A stretch of 64,000 bases of DNA from Nonomuraea sp. NBC_00507 (GTDB lineage Bacteria > Actinomycetota > Actinomycetes > Streptosporangiales > Streptosporangiaceae): positions 11,160,001 through 11,224,000 of the forward strand of contig NZ_CP107853.1 in NCBI RefSeq assembly GCF_036013525.1, written 5' to 3'. Position 1 is the first letter of the stretch; each line of letters opens with the position of its first letter. Made by a program: the position numbers and the translations under genes. Positions 22,058 through 29,995 of the stretch are shown piece by piece. Below the pieces are notes generated by a model. The model saw nothing but the letters and a program-made list of their open reading frames with translations. It did no database searches and had not been told where the DNA came from.

Positions 22058-23542
22058 ATGAGTCAGAGTGATCGGGGGCTGCGCCGTCTCGCGGCCGGCA
22101 CGCTGCTCGTCGCCTTCGACGGCACGACCGCGCCCGGCTGGGTCCTGAACGAGCTCGAGCACGGTCTCGGCGGCGTCACGTTGTTCGGTTTCAACGTCGC
22201 CACGCCCGAGCAGGTGACGGGGCTCACCGCGGCGTTGCGGGCGGCCGGCGACCCGTTCATCTCCCTGGACGAGGAGGGCGGCGACGTCACCAGGCTCGCC
22301 TATCACGTCGGCAGCCCCTACCCGGGCAACGCCGCGCTCGGCGCCGTGGACGACGTCGAGCTCACCCGCCGGGTCTACCGGGCCATCGGGGCCGAACTGG
22401 TCGCCGCCGGGGTCAACCTGGACATGGCGCCCGCGGCCGACGTCAACACCGCCGAGGACAACCCGGTGATCGGCACCAGGGCCTTCGGCGACGACGCCGC
22501 GCTGGTCGCCAGGCACACGGTGGCCGCGGTCCAGGGTCTGCAGTCGGCCGGGGTCGCCGCCTGCGTCAAGCACTTCCCCGGCCACGGCGCCACCACGGTC
22601 GACTCGCACCTGGCCGTCCCGGTCGTGGACGTCACCCTGGACGTGCTGCGTTCCAGGGAGCTGGTGCCGTTCATGGCCGCCATCGAGGCAGGGGCGCGCT
22701 CCGTCATGACCGCGCACGTCGCGGTGCCCGTGCTGACCGGCGACCAGCCCGCCACGCTCTCGCCCGCCGCGATCACCGGGCTGCTCAGGGGCGAGCTCGG
22801 CTACGACGGCGTAGTGGTCAGCGACGCGCTGGACATGCAGGCGATCAGCGACGGCGTCGGGCTCGCCAAGGGCGCCGTCCAGTCGCTCACGGCCGGGGCC
22901 GACCTGCTCTGCCTGGGGCCGAAGCCGGGCTACGACGAGATCCTGGGGATCATCGCCGAGATCGTGGCCGCCGTCGGCGACGGGCGGCTGCCGGCCGAGC
23001 GCCTGGAGGAGGCCGCGGCCCGGGCCGACCGGCTGCGGGCCTGGTTCGGGTCGGGGGCGGGCACGCAGGACGAGCCGGCGGACGTCGGCCTGGACGCCGC
23101 CAGGCGCGCGGTCAGGCTCCACGGGTCGGCAGGGCCGTTGACCGATCCGCTGGTCGTCGAGGTCGACACGCCTCCGACGATCGCGGTCGGCGACGTCCCG
23201 TGGGGCGTTGCGCCGTGGCTGCCCGAGGGCGAGGTGGTCCGGGTCGCGCCGGCAGAGGCCGTCGCCGAGCGGCTCCTGGAGCGTGCCAGGGGTCGCTCGC
23301 TGGTGGTGGTGGTCAAGGACGCCCATCGGTACGCCGACAGCCGGGCGCTCGTCTCCACCCTGGTCGCCGCCCGGCCCGACACGATCGTCATCGAGATGGG
23401 GCTGCCCATCTGGCGGCCGGGAGGCGTGGCCTATCTGGCCACGTACGGGGCGGCCCGGGCCAACGCCAGGGCCGCGATGGAGCTCCTCACGGACGGTCGG
23501 CGGCCTCGCGTCGCCTCCCTCGAGCCGAAGCGCTCGGCGTAG
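22058..23542 (+). CDS. nagZ: Glycoside hydrolase family 3 beta-N-acetylhexosaminidase (NagZ-like)
   Basis: A 494-residue GH3 protein. The NagZ-type loop KHFPGHGATTVDSH (from about residue 171) carries the His-Asp general-acid pair special to beta-N-acetylglucosaminidases of this family. The nucleophile Asp lies in VVSDALDMQAI (about residue 255), and SLDEEGGDVTRL is also conserved. No signal peptide is seen, so it should act inside the cell on imported GlcNAc-containing disaccharides, either chitobiose or GlcNAc-(anhydro)MurNAc. AGGAG precedes the ATG closely. Its place after binding protein and permeases resembles the dasABC-dasD order of Streptomyces. Some GH3 members of this group are phosphorylases, which cannot be excluded. 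Confidence 0.92.
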   Translation: MSQSDRGLRRLAAGTLLVAFDGTTAPGWVLNELEHGLGGVTLFGFNVATPEQVTGLTAALRAAGDPFISLDEEGGDVTRLAYHVGSPYPGNAALGAVDDVELTRRVYRAIGAELVAAGVNLDMAPAADVNTAEDNPVIGTRAFGDDAALVARHTVAAVQGLQSAGVAACVKHFPGHGATTVDSHLAVPVVDVTLDVLRSRELVPFMAAIEAGARSVMTAHVAVPVLTGDQPATLSPAAITGLLRGELGYDGVVVSDALDMQAISDGVGLAKGAVQSLTAGADLLCLGPKPGYDEILGIIAEIVAAVGDGRLPAERLEEAAARADRLRAWFGSGAGTQDEPADVGLDAARRAVRLHGSAGPLTDPLVVEVDTPPTIAVGDVPWGVAPWLPEGEVVRVAPAEAVAERLLERARGRSLVVVVKDAHRYADSRALVSTLVAARPDTIVIEMGLPIWRPGGVAYLATYGAARANARAAMELLTDGRRPRVASLEPKRSA

Positions 23543-23565
23543 GCGGCCGGCCTGCCGCCGCGAGG

Positions 23566-24744
23566 CTAGGAGCTGAAGATCTCCTCGCGCGCCTGCTGGA
23601 GTGCCGCCAGCACAGCTCCCCGCAGCACCGGATTGCCCTCTACGGTGCTGGTGGCCACATGGGGCCGCACGGGGCAGATCTTGGCGACCGCCTCCTCCAC
23701 GCGGGAGGTGAGCGCCCGGCCGCCCGCGTGCCCCACCTCACCTCCGAGCACCACCAACCCGGGATCGAGGATCACGCAGACCGCCGCGACCCCGAGAGCC
23801 AGCCGGTGCGCGATCTCATCCAGCAACGGCTCGCCCTCGGCTCCGGCGGCCACCGCGACCTTGACGCACTCGCCGGCGCTCGCGGCCGCGAAGCCGTACT
23901 CGCGGGCCAGCTCGCTGACCGCCTCGGCGCTGACCAGCGACTGCAGACCACCCGCCAGGGAGGGCAGCCGCCCCGGCAAGGTGCGGATGTCCTCGGGCAG
24001 CGGCACACCGGGCACCGGCAGGTAGCCGATCTCGCCCGCACTGCCGGAACGCCCCCGGTGCAGCTTGCCTGCGAGCATGACGGCCATGCCCAGGCCGCGG
24101 CTCGACCACAGCAGCACGAAGTCGTCGAGGCCCTTGGCGGCCCCGTCGGCGCGCTCAGCGATGGCGGCGAGGTTGACGTCGTTCTCGATCGTCACCTCGC
24201 GCCGCAGGTCGCCGGCCAGGGCCTCGTGGATGCCCTCGTGCCAGCCGGGCAGGTCGAAGGAGAAGCGGACGTCGCCGCTGCGGGGATCGACCACGCCCGG
24301 GGTGCCGATCACGACCCCGCGGAGTTTGCCGAGACCCACCTTGGCGCCGCGGCACGCCTTCACGATCGCGTCGTGCACGGCCGAGACCGGGTCGTCGTGG
24401 GCGTGCGGATCGACCGTGACGTCGGCGATCGTGTGGCCGTGGATGTCGGCGATCGCGCTCGAGATCAAGTCGGGCCCCACCTCGAGCCCGGCCACGTATG
24501 CGCTGGAGGCGATCACGGAGTAAAGCGCCGCGTTGGGTCCGCGGCCGCCGGCTTGCGCGCCGACCACCTCGACCAGGCCGCGCTCCTCCAACCTGGCCAG
24601 CGTCTGCGACGCCGTGACCTTGGACAGGCCGGTCAGATCGCCGATCTGACCACGCGTCATGGGGCCGGTGGCCAGTAACAGCTCCAGCGCGGCCCGGTCG
24701 TTGATCTCCCTGAGTAGTCTGGGCACACCAGGGCGTCGCTCCAC
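23566..24744 (-). CDS. ROK family transcriptional repressor, copy 2
   Basis: A 392-residue paralogue of the ROK protein at 17.5-18.6 kb, with the same winged helix (DRAALELLLATGPMTRGQIGDLTGLSKVTASQTLARLEERGLVEV) and ROK fold (GRSGSAGEIGYLPVPG). It likewise lacks zinc Cys residues. GTG at 24744 is chosen because VERRPGVPRLL aligns residue for residue with the start of copy 1 and GGTGGGA lies 6 bases upstream; longer starts exist. It is convergent with nagZ (23-base gap) and divergent from the Rrf2 gene. The two ROK genes bracket the importer/nagZ operon. Confidence 0.92.
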   Translation of the reverse strand: MERRPGVPRLLREINDRAALELLLATGPMTRGQIGDLTGLSKVTASQTLARLEERGLVEVVGAQAGGRGPNAALYSVIASSAYVAGLEVGPDLISSAIADIHGHTIADVTVDPHAHDDPVSAVHDAIVKACRGAKVGLGKLRGVVIGTPGVVDPRSGDVRFSFDLPGWHEGIHEALAGDLRREVTIENDVNLAAIAERADGAAKGLDDFVLLWSSRGLGMAVMLAGKLHRGRSGSAGEIGYLPVPGVPLPEDIRTLPGRLPSLAGGLQSLVSAEAVSELAREYGFAAASAGECVKVAVAAGAEGEPLLDEIAHRLALGVAAVCVILDPGLVVLGGEVGHAGGRALTSRVEEAVAKICPVRPHVATSTVEGNPVLRGAVLAALQQAREEIFSS

Positions 24745-24770
24745 GCTGAATCCCACCGTCACATCGGAAA

Positions 24771-24789
24771 AGGTTGTTGGAAGTTTAGC
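24771..24789. promoter_or_regulatory. Second copy of the ROK-associated box
   Basis: AGGTTGTTGGAAGTTTAGC lies 27 bases upstream of the ROK copy 2 start. It matches the box before ROK copy 1 at 15 of 19 positions, in the same orientation relative to the regulator gene. The remaining part of the 24745-24980 gap shows no other clear structure. Confidence 0.4.
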
Positions 24790-24980
24790 GCTCCCATCCG
24801 CGCGTGACGTCGCAGGTGAACACGAGATTTCCGCATGATCACCCCGTCGTCGCGCCCCCTCGCTCGGCATCGTAACCCGCCGATCAGCCCCGGCTGGAAG
24901 GCCCTGCCAGATTCGGGTCTCGTGCCCGTTCTGACGACCTTGCGCCTAACCAGTGTTGACCAGGAGGGATAATCGAAAAC

Positions 24981-25430
24981 ATGCGCCTCTCCGCTCGTGT
25001 CGACTACGCCCTCCGAGCCGCCGCCGAACTCGCCGCAGCCGGTGCGGGCCCGACCACCGTGGGCGAGCTCGCCAAGGAACAGGACATGCCACCCAAATAC
25101 CTGGAAAACATCCTGCTCCAGATGCGCCGCGCCGGGCTGGTACGGGGACAGCGGGGGCCGGAGGGTGGATACGTGCTGGCCAGGCCCGCCTCCGCCATCT
25201 CGTTGGCAGACGTGATCAGGGCCGTGGACGGCCCGTTGGCCAACGTACGCGGCGAGCGGCCCGAGCACGTCGGCTACCGGGGGCCGGCGGAATCGTTGCA
25301 GCAGGTGTGGATCGCGTTGCGGGCGACCGAGCGCGCCATCCTGGAGGAGGTCACGCTCGAACAGGTCGCCTCCGGGGCGCTGCCCGAGCGCGTCCGCCAG
25401 CTCGCTGCCGACCCCGCCGCCTGGGACTGA
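24981..25430 (+). CDS. Rrf2 family transcriptional regulator
   Basis: A 149-residue protein with the Rrf2 winged helix (RLSARVDYALRAAAELAAAGAGPTTVGELAKEQDMPPKYLENILLQMRRAGLVRGQRGPEGGYVLARP) and a dimerisation helix. It has no cysteine at all, so it cannot hold the Fe-S cluster used by IscR, NsrR or RsrR and must sense something else. AGGAGGG lies 12 bases before the ATG, somewhat far. Target genes are not evident from context. Confidence 0.92.
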   Translation: MRLSARVDYALRAAAELAAAGAGPTTVGELAKEQDMPPKYLENILLQMRRAGLVRGQRGPEGGYVLARPASAISLADVIRAVDGPLANVRGERPEHVGYRGPAESLQQVWIALRATERAILEEVTLEQVASGALPERVRQLAADPAAWD

Positions 25431-25557
25431 GCCGGCACACGCCGGCCAGGGCCTCGCCAGTTTGCCGGAATCGCCACCGCAATGTCACTAAGAGTGAGAA
25501 GGTGGCTACTCGGCAACTGCATGGATTGCCCCGAGGCAGCAGTCCAAGGAGGTCCCC

Positions 25558-26625
25558 ATTCCGTGGCGAACCCCCTTCAAGGGCCGGCGCCGGCTCCTGC
25601 CGGCCCTGCTGGTGGGCGAGATGTTCGTCGCGCTGGCCGACGCCTTCTCCACTCCCGTCGTGTTGTCGGCGCTGCTGGCCGGGCCGGTGATCGCCGCGCA
25701 CTGCCTGACCGTCCGCCAGACCACCTTGGTCACGGCCGCGGCGCTCGCCCTGACCGTCCTGCTGCCGTTCTTGGGAGACGGCTCGGAGCTGCCCCACTTC
25801 CTCATGCGGATGCCGATCGTCGCCGTCGGCGGGCTGCTGTGCGTCGCCCTCGCCCGCCGTCATGAACGGCAGCGCGCCGACTTGAACCGCATCACCCGGA
25901 TAGCCGAGCGGGCGATGATCCCTTCGTTGCCCACCGAGCTGGGCGGCGTCCACCTGGCCGCCCACACCCGGTCGGCGACCCTCGGCGCCCGCATCAGCGG
26001 GGACCTGCACGAGGCCATCGCCACGGCCACGGGCGCGCGGCTGATCATCGGGGACGTCAAAGGCCACGGCCTGGACGCGGCCCATCTCAGCGCTGCGGTG
26101 CTGAGCGCCTTCCGCCGTACCGCCGCCACCGCCCCCGACCTGGTCTGCCTGGCTCGTGACCTGGACACCCGCATCGGCCCCGACCTGGGTCCCGAGGACT
26201 TCGTGACCATCCTGCTCGCCGAGTTCGTGCCCGGCGGAGTTCTGCTCGTCAACTGCGGCCATCCCGCCCCCATCCGGATCGGCAGCCGGCTGCGCGTGCT
26301 CGAGCCGCCCCGCCCCTGCCGGCCGCTGGGCCTGTCCCCCGACCCGTACGTGTGGCGCGTCCGCCTGCTGCCGTCGGACCGCCTGCTGCTGTTCACTGAC
26401 GGGCTCACCGAGACCCGCGACCGGAGCGGCGCCCAACTGCCGTTCGACGAGCATCTGCATTCCGCCCTGACCGCCCCGACACTGGCGGAGGCCGTGCGTG
26501 ACCTGCTGGACCTGCTGCGCGGGCACGCCACGCGCACCCGATCCGACGACCTGACCCTGATCCTGGCCCAACCGGCCCCGCATCCGCCGCCATCCGCCGG
26601 CGCCCAACACCACCACGAGGCCTGA
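25558..26625 (+). CDS. SpoIIE/PP2C-type serine phosphatase with N-terminal TM helices
   Basis: A 355-residue protein. Three to four hydrophobic helices (about 15-95) precede a PP2C-like SpoIIE domain with metal-site Asp residues in SGDLHEAI, IIGDVKGHGLDAA, LLFTDGLTETRD and RSDDLTLIL. Such enzymes usually dephosphorylate anti-anti-sigma factors. The start is odd: a perfect AAGGAGG (25546-25552) sits 5 bases before an ATT codon (25558), giving the expected basic N-terminus PWRTPFKGRRRLLPALL. No ATG, GTG or TTG is in frame between an upstream stop (25495) and the GTG at 25612, and that GTG would cut the first helix. ATT initiation is therefore proposed. Confidence 0.85.
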   Translation: MPWRTPFKGRRRLLPALLVGEMFVALADAFSTPVVLSALLAGPVIAAHCLTVRQTTLVTAAALALTVLLPFLGDGSELPHFLMRMPIVAVGGLLCVALARRHERQRADLNRITRIAERAMIPSLPTELGGVHLAAHTRSATLGARISGDLHEAIATATGARLIIGDVKGHGLDAAHLSAAVLSAFRRTAATAPDLVCLARDLDTRIGPDLGPEDFVTILLAEFVPGGVLLVNCGHPAPIRIGSRLRVLEPPRPCRPLGLSPDPYVWRVRLLPSDRLLLFTDGLTETRDRSGAQLPFDEHLHSALTAPTLAEAVRDLLDLLRGHATRTRSDDLTLILAQPAPHPPPSAGAQHHHEA

Positions 26626-26840
26626 CCAGCCACCCCCTTGCACCACCTCTGCGCGCCGGCGAACGGGCGGGTCACTTCCGCGTGAACCAGAGCGCGACCT
26701 GGTTGATCTCGGCCGCGGGCCTGCTCGCGAGGATCCGGACGACGCGGCCGTTCAGGTCACCACGGAGTCGGCCCACAATGCGCGCGTAACGGCGGCCCGC
26801 CGCAGAAGGGCTCAGAGGCCGTATTCCTGGAGGGCCCTGC
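26626..26840. other. Intergenic stretch before the 74-bp repeats
   Basis: No supported gene. A minus-strand frame (26672-26875) ends in residues resembling RGDLNGRVVRILASRPAAEINQVALWFTRK, which looks protein-like but has no start signal, runs into the repeat array and matches no family I recognise. It may be a decayed gene end. Confidence 0.35.
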
Positions 26841-27284
26841 TTATGGTCGCGCTCGCACGGGCCTCCGCTGGTCACGCAAGCTACCGCTCTCCGCCCCGGC
26901 TCGCCGCTCCGTGCCTATGGTCGCGCTCGCACGGGGCTCCGCTGGTCACGCAAGCTACCGCTCTCCGCCCCGGCTCGCCGCTCCGTGCCTATGGTCGCGC
27001 TCGCACGGGGCTCCGCTGGTCACGCAAGCTACCGCTCTCCGCCCCGGCTCGCCGCTCCGTGCCTATGGTCGCGCTCGCACGGGGCTCCGCTGGTCACGCA
27101 AGCTACCGCTCTCCGCCCCGGCTCGCCGCTCCGTGCCTATGGTCGCGCTCGCACGGGGCTCCGCTGGTCACGCAAGCTACCGCTCTCCGCCCCGGCTCGC
27201 CGCTCCGTGCCTATGGTCGCGCTCGCACGGGGCTCCGCTGGTCACGCAAGCTACCGCTCTCCGCCCCGGCTCGCCGCTCCGTCA
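26841..27284. repeat. Six tandem copies of a 74-bp repeat
   Basis: Copies begin at 26841, 26915, 26989, 27063, 27137 and 27211, exactly 74 bp apart. Each contains TATGGTCGCGCTCGCACGG near its start and CCGGCTCGCCGCTCCGT at its end. Copies two to six appear identical until the final few bases; the first differs at two positions (TTATGG, GGGCCTCC). The period is not a multiple of three, and long frames are open on the plus strand only because the unit lacks stops. There is no spacer, so this is not a CRISPR array. It lies upstream of nei. Confidence 0.97.
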
Positions 27285-27423
27285 GCCGAAGTATGCCGAG
27301 TGGCGGCCCAATCGGCCCCGCCGTAAAGAATGGAGGTTGTGGCCTTAGCTTGGAGAACGGCCCCGCCGCAAAAAAGCGGCTTAACCTGGAGAGCTGCCTA
27401 GAGAGGCCTGGAGGCGCCGAGAG

Positions 27424-28209
27424 ATGCCTGAAGGAGACGCCGTCTATCGGACGGCCGCACGCCTGCGGGACGCTCTGGACGCCCGCATCCTCATCAGGTC
27501 CGACTTCCGCGTCCCTCGATATGCCACCGCAGACCTGACGGGCCGCGCAGTGCTCACCACGCTCTCACGGGGCAAGCACCTGCTCACCCGCGTCGAAGGC
27601 GACCTGACCCTCCACACCCACCTCCGGATGGACGGCAGCTGGAGAATCAAGCCGGCCACGGCCCACATCACACCACCCCCCGGTGACCAGGTCAGGCTGA
27701 TCCTGGCCAATCAGCAGTGGACGGCGATGGGCGTCAAGCTCGGCATGGTGGACCTGGTCAGAACCGGCGAGGAGGCACGCGTGGTGGGCCATCTCGGGCC
27801 GGATCTGCTCGGCCCGGACTGGGACCCGGACGAGGCCGTGCGGAGGCTACGAGCGGCGCCCGGCAGGACCATCGGGGAGGCGCTGCTCGATCAGCGCAAC
27901 CTGGCGGGGATCGGCACGATCTATCGCGCCGAGACCTTGTTCCTGCGGGGGATCTGGCCGTGGCGAAAAGTCGGGGAGATCGAGGATCTCAACGGGCTCG
28001 TGTCGTTGGCGCAGCGACTCCTGGACGCCAACAAGACGTACGCGGGCACGGTGACCACAGGTGATCGCCGCCCGGCGAACCAGACCTGGGTCTATGGCAG
28101 GGCGGGGAGGCCCTGTCGCCGTTGCGGCACCCGCATCAGCCGCGGGGAGATGGGGGCGCAGCCACAGGAGCGGCTGATCCTGTGGTGTGCCGGCTGCCAG
28201 CCGGGCTAG
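27424..28209 (+). CDS. nei: Fpg/Nei family DNA glycosylase/AP lyase (endonuclease VIII-like)
   Basis: A 261-residue base-excision repair enzyme. The mature N-terminus is Pro2-Glu3 ([18 protein letters not shown]); the GD after PE is typical of Nei/Nei2 rather than MutM. The helix-two-turn-helix is at [19 protein letters not shown], and the C-terminal zinc finger is C-x2-C-x16-C-x2-C in [14 protein letters not shown]...CAGC. It removes oxidised pyrimidines and cuts the abasic site. GGAGG lies about 9 bases before the ATG. Its stop shares a CTAG with the convergent clgR stop. Confidence 0.94.
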   Translation: MPEGDAVYRTAARLRDALDARILIRSDFRVPRYATADLTGRAVLTTLSRGKHLLTRVEGDLTLHTHLRMDGSWRIKPATAHITPPPGDQVRLILANQQWTAMGVKLGMVDLVRTGEEARVVGHLGPDLLGPDWDPDEAVRRLRAAPGRTIGEALLDQRNLAGIGTIYRAETLFLRGIWPWRKVGEIEDLNGLVSLAQRLLDANKTYAGTVTTGDRRPANQTWVYGRAGRPCRRCGTRISRGEMGAQPQERLILWCAGCQPG

Positions 28210-28562
28210 GCAGCCACCATGTCCTTGACTTCGGGGAACACGGAGTCGGAGATCGACCCGGGAACCGTCTCGGCAAGGGGCAGGCGCTCGTGCTCCGGCA
28301 CATCGGCAAGCACAGGAGCGGCCTGGAGCTCCGCCAGCGCAAACTGGTCGGACACTTCACGCAACACCTGCGAAAGCGGCACCCCGAGCGCGCCGCAAAT
28401 GGACGCGAGCAGCTCGGACGAGGCCTCCTTCTGGCCGCGCTCCACCTCGGACAAATAGCCGAGCGAGACACGGGCAAGCGTGGACACCTCGCGTAGCGTG
28501 CGTCCCTGCCGCACCCGCAACCGCCTCAGCACATCGCCGAGCAGCTGACGCAGCAGAATCAT
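28206..28562 (-). CDS. clgR: ClgR-like XRE family regulator of Clp protease genes
   Basis: A 118-residue helix-turn-helix protein matching actinobacterial ClgR at [56 protein letters not shown] and the following VREVS-type helix. ClgR activates clp protease and chaperone genes. The C-terminus ends DMVAA, the Ala-Ala tail known in Streptomyces ClgR as a degron recognised by ClpP-dependent proteolysis. ATG at 28562 has GGGAGGGAG about 6 bases upstream; an in-frame extension is open but lacks family similarity. It is convergent with nei, with shared stop bases. Confidence 0.92.
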   Translation of the reverse strand: MILLRQLLGDVLRRLRVRQGRTLREVSTLARVSLGYLSEVERGQKEASSELLASICGALGVPLSQVLREVSDQFALAELQAAPVLADVPEHERLPLAETVPGSISDSVFPEVKDMVAA

Positions 28563-28823
28563 CTGTCGCTCCCTCCCCGGCGCGGAAGTTTTCACCACGC
28601 CTCGCGCGATCGGATCGTGCCGCACTTTGGTCTTCTTAGCTTCGTACATACTCCTCGCCGTCATCACTGGGCGTCGCTGCCCCTGAACCGCCGCTCGTGC
28701 CTCATTGCGCGACTCATCAGGCCCGCCTGCCGGGCGCTCGGTGCTTGCAGTTGGCTTACGGACCTCACTCACAGCTCCACCGTACCCGTATCCACCGACA
28801 CCGCGTCAGACCGCGTCAGGCAT

Positions 28824-28837
28824 GTTCGCTGGGGACG
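28824..28837. promoter_or_regulatory. Possible ClgR box
   Basis: GTTCGCTGGGGACG fits the published ClgR motif as I recall it (GTTCGC-N5-GCG) with one mismatch. It lies in the 286-base gap between clgR and pncC, about 260 bases upstream of clgR. The rest of the gap shows nothing clear. Weak evidence. Confidence 0.25.
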
Positions 28838-28848
28838 TAACACGGTAA

Positions 28849-29337
28849 TCATCCGGATTGTTCCCCTATGTTCGCCTTCAGCACACCTGCCAGGAGATCA
28901 ACGGCCTCGTCCACCGTCTCTACCCTGATACGTTCGCGCGACCCATCAAGTCTCAATTCCCGGGACCAAATCTGCCCGCCAGGTCCGGAAACGGCCATAT
29001 GCACGGTCCCCACGGGCTTGCCGTCCTGCGGCTCAGGCCCGGCCACCCCGGTCACGGCCAGCCCGTACGTGGCCCCGCACAGCCGTGCGACCCCCGCCGC
29101 CATGGCCGCAGCCACCGCCGGGTGCACGGCCCCCTCACGCCGCAGCAGCTCCCCCGGCACGCCGAGCAGCTCCCGCTTGAGATCGGTGGCGTAGGAGATC
29201 ACCCCACCGCGGAACGCCTTCGACGATCCGGACACCGACGTGAACGCGGCCCCGATGAGCCCGCCGGTGATCGACTCGGCCACTGCCACCGTGGCGGACC
29301 GCTGCACCAGCATGGACAGAACCCCGGCCACATCCAT
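28849..29337 (-). CDS. pncC: CinA C-terminal domain nicotinamide-nucleotide amidohydrolase
   Basis: A 162-residue stand-alone CinA/PncC domain: VAVAESITGGLIGAAFTSVSGSSKAFRGGVISYATDLKRELLGV, then AVTGVAGPEPQDGKPVGTVHMAV. The Ser/Thr-containing SITGG loop is the active-site hallmark. It hydrolyses NMN to nicotinate mononucleotide in pyridine nucleotide salvage. Its start lies 6 bases after the pgsA stop on the same strand, so it is part of the rimO-pgsA-pncC run conserved in actinomycetes. Confidence 0.93.
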   Translation of the reverse strand: MDVAGVLSMLVQRSATVAVAESITGGLIGAAFTSVSGSSKAFRGGVISYATDLKRELLGVPGELLRREGAVHPAVAAAMAAGVARLCGATYGLAVTGVAGPEPQDGKPVGTVHMAVSGPGGQIWSRELRLDGSRERIRVETVDEAVDLLAGVLKANIGEQSG

Positions 29338-29343
29338 CGTCGA

Positions 29344-29916
29344 TCACTCCCCGCGCGCTTGCCTGGCCACCTTACGCAACCTCACGGCCCGGATCACATA
29401 GTCGACGCCGGTGGCCACCGTGACGATCAGCGCAGCGCCCATCACCACCCACCGCACCACGTCGGGCACCCACGGCAGGAGATAGAGGACGATCGCGGCG
29501 ATCTGCAGCACTGTCTTGACCTTGCCGCCATAGCTGGCCGGAATGACCGCGTGCCGCAGCAACACGAACCTCAGCGCCGTGACGCCCAGCTCCCTGCCCA
29601 GGATGACCCCCGTGACCCACCACGGCAGCTCACCCAGGATCGACAGGCACACCAGCGCGGCGCCGGTGAGCGCCTTGTCCGCGATCGGATCGGCGATCTT
29701 GCCGAAGTCGGTGATCAGGCCGTACCGGCGGGCCAGCTCGCCGTCGAGGTGGTCGGTGAAAGAGGCCACCGCGAACACCGCCAGCGCGGCCACCCGCCAG
29801 CCCGCGCCCGGCAGGAAGAGGCAGACGACGAAGAACGGGACGAGCGCCAACCGGAGGACCGTGAGGATGTTGGCGATGTTCCACGGGCTCACCACCCGGC
29901 GCTCGTCTTTCATCAC
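29344..29916 (-). CDS. pgsA: CDP-diacylglycerol-glycerol-3-phosphate 3-phosphatidyltransferase
   Basis: A 190-residue integral membrane CDP-alcohol phosphatidyltransferase. The signature D-G-x2-A-R-x8-G-x3-D-x3-D is present as DGELARRYGLITDFGKIADPIAD (about residues 58-80), followed by several TM helices. It makes phosphatidylglycerol phosphate for membrane phospholipids. The GTG at 29916 has GGAGG 7 bases upstream; the adjacent ATG (29913) is an equal alternative. It precedes pncC by six bases. Confidence 0.93.
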   Translation of the reverse strand: MMKDERRVVSPWNIANILTVLRLALVPFFVVCLFLPGAGWRVAALAVFAVASFTDHLDGELARRYGLITDFGKIADPIADKALTGAALVCLSILGELPWWVTGVILGRELGVTALRFVLLRHAVIPASYGGKVKTVLQIAAIVLYLLPWVPDVVRWVVMGAALIVTVATGVDYVIRAVRLRKVARQARGE

Positions 29917-29995
29917 GAGACGGCCTCCGGAGTGAGCATCGCAGGGAGCGCCGGCGACCGAGGAGCGGAGCGGAGGAGGCCGTCGGGGAGCACAG

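Noticed and set aside
26841..27284. CRISPR array
   Set aside because: The 74-bp copies are directly adjacent with no unique spacers, and no cas genes occur in the window.
26843..27538. Overlapping long open frames in the 74-bp repeat array (repeating MVALARGSAGHASYR-like peptides)
   Set aside because: The period is not a multiple of three, the same peptides appear in rotating frames, there is no ribosome site, and openness results only from the repeat lacking stop codons.
28563..28772. N-terminal extension of ClgR
   Set aside because: Family members start at MILLRQLL, where a strong GGGAGGGAG is correctly spaced; upstream candidate starts have poorly spaced sites.
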